From: an uncultured Lachnospiraceae bacterium
Lineage (GTDB): Bacteria > Bacillota > Clostridia > Lachnospirales > Lachnospiraceae
DNA: 64,000 nt
Direction: 5' to 3'
NCBI GenBank assembly: GCA_947652925.1
Contig: CANTEW010000008.1
Span: 1 to 64,000, forward strand
Positions 59,524-64,000 of this stretch are shown here, piece after piece; within the stretch, counting starts at the first letter, position 1; every line of letters begins with the position of its first letter. The translations under genes were made by a program, and so were the position numbers. Under the pieces are notes generated by a model. It did not search any database. It saw nothing but the letters and a program-made list of their open reading frames with translations, and was not told the origin of the DNA.

Positions 59524-60267
59524 CTACACCTCAATATCTACGATCCGGCGTCCCATCCAATAAGCCAGAAAATATATACCCAGACACAGGCTCATAGTGA
59601 TGACCCCAAAGACATTCCCATATAAGATCTGCAAAAACCCTGGGGATGTCAGCTGCATATATATGATGATCCCAAACGGCATAAAGCTCATGACAACCTG
59701 CTCCATCTTCTTTGCCGCCACCGTAGCCTCGATCTCCTTCTTCACTTCGATCTTGTCCGTCAGCATCCGCGCTGTCTTCTGCACGATCCTGGACAGATCC
59801 CCGCCGGAACGTTTTGCCGTCGCAAAAACGGCGGCAAAGTTCTCTATATCTTCCAGCCCGCTCCTGTCTGCCAGATCCTGGAATAGAGTCTCCAAAGGCA
59901 CACTCAGATGCATCTGCGTTTCCATATAAACAAACTCTCTCACGATATCCGTATTTTGGGGATAGAGTTTTTCCAGATCCCGGATACAGCAGACTACCGC
60001 CGTCTCCATGGAATATCCCGCCCGCAGCGCCACATTCAATGAATACAATGCATCTTTGAATTGATAATCCAACTGCTTTTTCCGTTCCCGGATGCACGTA
60101 TGCTTTTTCCATTTATAAAACAGGAACGGCACCGGGATCATGACTGCGAACGCCCACAGACTCTTATAAAACAGATAGTTGATCCCTATACAGATCCCTG
60201 CACACTGCAGCAAAGATGCCACCCATTCTCTCCATTGGAAATGATATGTATCGTAATATATCTTCAT
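59524..60267 (-). CDS. tadB: Tad secretion inner-membrane platform protein TadB
   Basis: A 247-residue T2SSF-family membrane protein (YQFKDALYSLNVALRAGYSM, FAAVFATAKRSGGDLSRI, EATVAAKKMEQVVMSFMPFG). It overlaps the CpaF gene by four bases and precedes tadC, the standard Tad order. Confidence 0.92.
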   Translation of the reverse strand: MKIYYDTYHFQWREWVASLLQCAGICIGINYLFYKSLWAFAVMIPVPFLFYKWKKHTCIRERKKQLDYQFKDALYSLNVALRAGYSMETAVVCCIRDLEKLYPQNTDIVREFVYMETQMHLSVPLETLFQDLADRSGLEDIENFAAVFATAKRSGGDLSRIVQKTARMLTDKIEVKKEIEATVAAKKMEQVVMSFMPFGIIIYMQLTSPGFLQILYGNVFGVITMSLCLGIYFLAYWMGRRIVDIEV

Positions 60268-61457
60268 AGAACTATCCCTGCCCTTTCTAATTTTTTCTGA
60301 TCCCTGAGCGACCCCGCCCGTACCAGGCCTTTATCCTCCTGGTAAGTGAACAGCGGCTGCAATGAGATCTCTCCGTTTTCTATACCTGTGATCTCTGCCA
60401 CATCCAGCACTCTCCGGCTCTTATCCCGCAAGCGTCCCAGATGCACCAGTATATCAATCCCCGAGATGATCTGTCTCTGCACCGCCTGCAGCGGCAGATC
60501 CATCCCCATCAAGACCATAGTCTCTAATCGGCTCCCTGTATCTTTACAACTATTTGAGTGGATCGTAGATAAGCTCCCATCATGTCCCGTATTCAGGACC
60601 TGTAAAAGATCTGCTGCTTCAGCACCCCTCACTTCACCTATCACTAAGCGGTCCGGTCTCATCCTCAAGGCCGCTTTTATAAGATCACGGATCGTTATCT
60701 CTTCTCCTCCTCGTGCATTTGCAGTCTTAGCCTCCAGACGCACCAAGTTGGGGACTCCCTGTATCTGGAGTTCAGCATTGTCCTCTATAGTGATCACACG
60801 TTCATCCTCCGGGATATACGCCGAGAGCGCATTGAGAAACGTAGTCTTCCCGCTCCCCGTCCCTCCTCCGATCAAAATAGAATACCTGGCCTGGACCAGT
60901 TTTACCAGAAGATCCACACATTCTCTGGTGACGCTCCCCATGCTGATCAGTTTATCCATGGTGATCGGTCTATCCGGGAACCGCCGGATCGTAAGGATCG
61001 GACCGTCCAGTGCCACCGGACTCACCACCGCATGGACTCGAGCTCCATTCTCCAGTCTAGCATCCACGATGGGCATGGACTCATTGATCACACGATTGCA
61101 TCTGCCCACGATCTGCTGGATCACATCCTCCAGTTTTTCCCGTGAAGTAAATCTCTTTTCCCACTTCTGTATGCGCCCTCTGCGCTCAATAAATATATGA
61201 TCCGGCCCATTCACCATGATCTCTGTCACCGTGTTATCCTCGATCAGTTCCTGGAGGACATCCAGCCTGCGGATCGAATAAAACAATTCCTGCCTGAGCG
61301 CGATCTTCTCCTGCAGAGGCATATACTGTATCCCCTGTCCGCCCAGGATCATCTCATCGATGAGCTCTAAGATCTCACTGTCTTCCAATTCCCTGGACAT
61401 ATCCAACCGTTCCATCAATCTCTGGCGCAGACTGGAAAATACCCCCCGGTCCATCAT
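60264..61457 (-). CDS. cpaF: Tad pilus assembly ATPase CpaF/TadA
   Basis: A secretion ATPase of about 397 residues that powers Flp pilus assembly. Walker A is ILIGGGTGSGKTTFLNAL, followed by the Asp-box region VITIEDNAELQIQ and the Walker B region RPDRLVIGEVRGAEAADLLQ. The start at 61457 overlaps the tadZ stop. A much longer frame upstream would overlap tadZ and has no ribosome site. Confidence 0.95.
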   Translation of the reverse strand: MMDRGVFSSLRQRLMERLDMSRELEDSEILELIDEMILGGQGIQYMPLQEKIALRQELFYSIRRLDVLQELIEDNTVTEIMVNGPDHIFIERRGRIQKWEKRFTSREKLEDVIQQIVGRCNRVINESMPIVDARLENGARVHAVVSPVALDGPILTIRRFPDRPITMDKLISMGSVTRECVDLLVKLVQARYSILIGGGTGSGKTTFLNALSAYIPEDERVITIEDNAELQIQGVPNLVRLEAKTANARGGEEITIRDLIKAALRMRPDRLVIGEVRGAEAADLLQVLNTGHDGSLSTIHSNSCKDTGSRLETMVLMGMDLPLQAVQRQIISGIDILVHLGRLRDKSRRVLDVAEITGIENGEISLQPLFTYQEDKGLVRAGSLRDQKKLERAGIVL

Positions 61458-62461
61458 CTCTCTTTCTGCAGGACAGCCTTCACATAATCCCCCAACTGGC
61501 TCCAGGGAAGCTGCCCCACATAATCGACTCCATCCCCGAAGCTCCCATGGAAGGGCGGTCTCACTTTCTGGATCTTCTCCAACAATCCCTCCTGCCCCCA
61601 CATCTGCAAAAGTCTCTCAAACTGCCCGATCTTTCCCTGGGATATGAGGTCGTCCAATACAGGCATATACACTTTCTGGCACCGATCCAAAAGTTTGCAC
61701 CACCCGTCCACCCCCTGTCCCACATCCAGGATGACCACCTCATAGGGACTATGCGAGCGCAGTCCGTCCAGCATCCTCTCCCATTGTTCAAAGGGAGTCT
61801 CCCAGATATCCTGGGGCGTAGCGACCGGGGGCAGCAGATCCAGATTATTGACCGTCTCCACCATGGACGGGAGCTGATGCGCCACACGGCTGTCCTCCTG
61901 GCGGACATGATAAAGAAGATCGCTCAAAGTATGTACAGGCTCTCTATGGAACAAAGTCCCAAATCCGGAAAACTCCTCCATATTAACATAAAGGACCGCC
62001 CTCCCTCTGGCCAATATCTGGCCGAGCGTCAGCGCAAAAGACGTTTTCAACACCCTCCCTAAAGGTGAATAGACTCCTATAAACTCCACACGCCTACTCT
62101 CCGCCAGATGAGCCTGGGCACTCATCACTTCTTCCCCATAGCAGGCCAGCACTTCCCGGATCACTTGAGCGGAAGACTGATATTTATAGACACTCGGGTA
62201 CTGATCCAGCTGCGGATCGTGTACGCCCTCCGACAAGATCACGATGTTCTCCACACCCAGTCCTTTCACTTTGTCACACATCGCTTTGTCCGATATGAGT
62301 AAGATATCGATATCCTCCCTGCCACCAGATCCCAGGAGAGAAGCCACGTTGGTAAATGCCTGGATCTCAAAGGGTATGCTCCGTCTCCGGTTGATATACT
62401 CCATAAAATTATAGGCATACTCTTTTTCCACATCACAGATCGCTAATATGCTCTTTTTCAA
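61454..62461 (-). CDS. TadZ/CpaE-like pilus localisation protein
   Basis: A 335-residue MinD-type protein. A receiver-like N-terminal domain (about 1-120) is followed by an atypical P-loop (VYSPLGRVLKTSFALTLGQI) that departs from the usual KGGxGKT. ATP hydrolysis may therefore be altered or absent. It directs the Tad machine to its place in the cell. Translation appears to start at TTG (62461) after GGAGGG, overlapping the peptidase stop. Confidence 0.85.
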   Translation of the reverse strand: MKKSILAICDVEKEYAYNFMEYINRRRSIPFEIQAFTNVASLLGSGGREDIDILLISDKAMCDKVKGLGVENIVILSEGVHDPQLDQYPSVYKYQSSAQVIREVLACYGEEVMSAQAHLAESRRVEFIGVYSPLGRVLKTSFALTLGQILARGRAVLYVNMEEFSGFGTLFHREPVHTLSDLLYHVRQEDSRVAHQLPSMVETVNNLDLLPPVATPQDIWETPFEQWERMLDGLRSHSPYEVVILDVGQGVDGWCKLLDRCQKVYMPVLDDLISQGKIGQFERLLQMWGQEGLLEKIQKVRPPFHGSFGDGVDYVGQLPWSQLGDYVKAVLQKER

Positions 62462-62970
62462 CAGATCCCTCCCACATAAAGGAATACCCCCAGCAAAATG
62501 GGCAGGGTAAAGTGGAGATTCTCTGCCTGATCCCCTGTCCGATAATACGGCCTGGGTTTCCTATCTTTTATATACATCCTGAGATAATCGGCAAAATGCC
62601 TGAAGCGGAACAGCAGTGTCCCGCTGACGATGAGCAGTCCCAGAGACAGGACTCCTCCAAAGAAAAAAGAAAGAAAGACTAAACGTATGACTGCCTGTCT
62701 GCCCAGCAGACCTCCCAGGGCAGACAAAAGTTTGATATCTCCCGGACCGAGCATCCGGAAACGGAACAAGGGGAACAGGCTGATGACCGGCATCGCAGCG
62801 CCTGTAAAAAACCGGACAGTACCGCCCCATCCCCATCCTCCATATTGATACAACAACCCCCAGATCCATCCAAACATGATCCAAAGGTTCGGCACCTTCT
62901 GCCAGCGCAGATCCGCTGCAAAAGCCGCCGTGGCAAGAACTGCCGCTGACAACAACAAAAGTCCCTGCAT
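62458..62970 (-). CDS. Prepilin peptidase (A24), first gene of the tad operon
   Basis: A 170-residue membrane aspartic protease with six helices. The active-site aspartates lie in AADLRWQKVPN and GPGDIKLLSALG. It is longer than the second peptidase at 55582 and only loosely similar. AGGAGG precedes the start, and the operon promoter lies about 100 bases upstream. The two enzymes may process different substrates (Flp1 versus TadE-like proteins). Confidence 0.9.
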   Translation of the reverse strand: MQGLLLLSAAVLATAAFAADLRWQKVPNLWIMFGWIWGLLYQYGGWGWGGTVRFFTGAAMPVISLFPLFRFRMLGPGDIKLLSALGGLLGRQAVIRLVFLSFFFGGVLSLGLLIVSGTLLFRFRHFADYLRMYIKDRKPRPYYRTGDQAENLHFTLPILLGVFLYVGGIC

Positions 62971-63072
62971 ACCCCACCTCCTCAGTTTTATCCATCGTTA
63001 TATACAAAATAGAAGATATCGCCCGAAATGGCTGAATGAAAAGATAAGCTATCCTCGAAAGATCGTAAAGCT

Positions 63073-63101
63073 ATTGTATGCTTTTTCTCCTGTCTTGTCT
63101 A
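63073..63101 (-). promoter_or_regulatory. Promoter of the tad operon
   Basis: On the minus strand TAGACA, 17 bases and TACAAT lie about 100 bases before the first gene. The leader has no obvious riboswitch. Confidence 0.6.
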
Positions 63102-63130
63102 TATATAAATTATAAAAAAATGTAAAAAAA

Positions 63131-63856
63131 CTATAAAGAAGCCGCCAAGAGTTCCTTCGTATAAGGGTGTTCCGGAGCTCCAAAGACACGCTCCACCTCC
63201 CCTTCTTCCACGATCCTGCCTGCCTGCATCACCATCACCCGGTCACACATCTGGTAGATCACATCCAGATCGTGGGAGATGAACAGATAAGACAGCTGCA
63301 GCTCTTCCTGTAATCCCAGCATCAGCTCCATGATCTGCTTCTGGATCGTCACATCCAGTGCCGACACCGGCTCATCCGCAAGGATCAGCTCAGATCCCTG
63401 GATCAGGGAGATCGCGATACTCACTCTCTGCCGCTGGCCTCCGCTCAAGTCCCCCGGATAACGTTCCAGGAAACTCTCGTCCAGACCCACCCGACGAGCC
63501 ATCGTCACGGCCTTTTCTCTTCTCTCCCCAGCCGGGAGCCTGTCTTTTTGCATACGGAGGGGTTCCTCCAGGATCCATCCGATCTTTTTTCCCGGGTTTA
63601 ATGAACTGAACGGATCCTGGAAGACCATCTGCGGGCGGCTGGTGTGGTGGATGATCTGTCCGCTCTTCGCCGGTACAAACCCCAGGATCGCCTTACTGAG
63701 TGTGGATTTCCCGCATCCGCTCTCTCCCACCAGCCCCAGGATCTCACCCCGATCCAGACAGAGATCCACATCGAACAAGACTTGCCGATATTTTTTCCGC
63801 TTTCCATAGCCGGCGCAGAGACGCCGCACCTCCAATACTGTGCTTTTTCTCCCCAT
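63131..63856 (-). CDS. Dipeptide/nickel-type ABC transporter ATPase (DppF-like)
   Basis: A 241-residue ATPase. Walker A is GLVGESGCGKSTLSKAILG, the signature is LSGGQRQRVSIAISLI, Walker B is LILADEPVSALD and the switch His lies in FISHDLDV. The ending …GAPEHPYTKELL is typical of oligopeptide/nickel importers. It starts three bases after the stop of a second ATPase gene, the usual DppD-DppF order. The substrate cannot be told without the binding protein. Confidence 0.93.
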   Translation of the reverse strand: MGRKSTVLEVRRLCAGYGKRKKYRQVLFDVDLCLDRGEILGLVGESGCGKSTLSKAILGFVPAKSGQIIHHTSRPQMVFQDPFSSLNPGKKIGWILEEPLRMQKDRLPAGERREKAVTMARRVGLDESFLERYPGDLSGGQRQRVSIAISLIQGSELILADEPVSALDVTIQKQIMELMLGLQEELQLSYLFISHDLDVIYQMCDRVMVMQAGRIVEEGEVERVFGAPEHPYTKELLAASL

Positions 63857-63858
63857 GG

Positions 63859-64000
63859 CTATGACCGCTCCTTTCCGCCGCGCAGCCGGTTTTCCCTGTC
63901 TGGGATGGCTGCGATCAGCTGCTTTGTATGATCTGCCTGTGGAGAACTGAGTACCTCCTCCACAGATCCCATCTCAACTGCCTCTCCCCGATACATGACC
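63859..64000 (-). CDS. Dipeptide/nickel-type ABC transporter ATPase (DppD-like), C-terminal end
   Basis: The visible 46 residues (VMYRGEAVEMGSVEEVL… DHTKQLIAAIPDR…) match the end of a DppD/OppD ATPase after Walker B. The gene continues beyond the window. Together with the DppF-like gene it forms the ATPase pair of one importer. Confidence 0.85.
   Translation of the reverse strand, partial: VMYRGEAVEMGSVEEVLSSPQADHTKQLIAAIPDRENRLRGGKERS

Overview
The window is a chromosomal segment of an endospore-forming, Gram-positive Clostridia, most likely a gut-type Lachnospiraceae. The evidence is a complete spoIIA-spoVA sporulation block, an orphan Spo0A DNA-binding domain, BspA-like leucine-rich repeat and Ig-like surface proteins, a Lachnospiraceae-style tad pilus locus, a CIRCE-controlled heat-shock operon and roughly 50 % GC. 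Most genes are on the minus strand. Short plus-strand groups lie at 30.4-32.4, 48.2-51.0 and 52.5-53.2 kb. No rRNA, tRNA or CRISPR array was seen.

Left part (1-17.6 kb). The edge holds a mobile-element remnant: the start of a TnpV-like gene and a decayed integrase arm domain. Next come a methyl-accepting chemotaxis protein, a lipoprotein and an AgrC/AgrA-type two-component pair. A 167-bp imperfect palindrome precedes the block spoIIAA-spoIIAB-sigF-spoVAA-AB-AC-AD-AE, which covers early forespore sigma-factor control and dipicolinic-acid uptake. Then follow a zinc-ribbon TPR membrane protein, folC, an LtaS-like sulfatase and valS.

Accessory part (17.7-37.3 kb). Secreted Ig-like/fibronectin-type genes here are broken by single-base frameshifts, one of them exactly at an A AAA AAG slippery heptamer. 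They sit beside a serine recombinase that lacks a key arginine. An ABC exporter whose permease carries a very long coiled coil and a 24-repeat LRR surface protein follow. Further on are a corrinoid-protein activator with its DUF2284 partner, a DUF6470 protein, a hemerythrin-receiver fusion, a MATE pump pseudogene fused by deletion to a DUF4097 remnant, and a His/Cys-rich secreted peptide.

Core part (37.4-53.8 kb). hrcA-grpE-dnaK-dnaJ lies under a perfect CIRCE element. It is followed by a ROK glucokinase, hprK, uvrC, ftsH, divergent pyrG with a PAP2 phosphatase, the orphan Spo0A C-terminal domain, argG, a minimal histidine kinase and a rhomboid protease. Spo0A-box-like sequences precede both the orphan Spo0A domain and the kinase.

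Right part (53.9-64 kb). A compact tad/flp type IVb pilus operon runs from a promoter near 63.1 kb: prepilin peptidase, TadZ, CpaF, TadB, TadC, a 55-aa Flp1 pilin, DUF5702 protein, Zn-motif pseudopilin, second prepilin peptidase, TadE and a DUF6382-FHA protein. The window ends in a dipeptide/nickel-type ABC transporter (DppF-like complete, DppD-like partial).

The candidates most worth follow-up are the orphan Spo0A domain/kinase pair with shared boxes, the slippery-site gene and surrounding surface-protein graveyard, the long palindromic element, and the hrcA promoter inside an inverted repeat.
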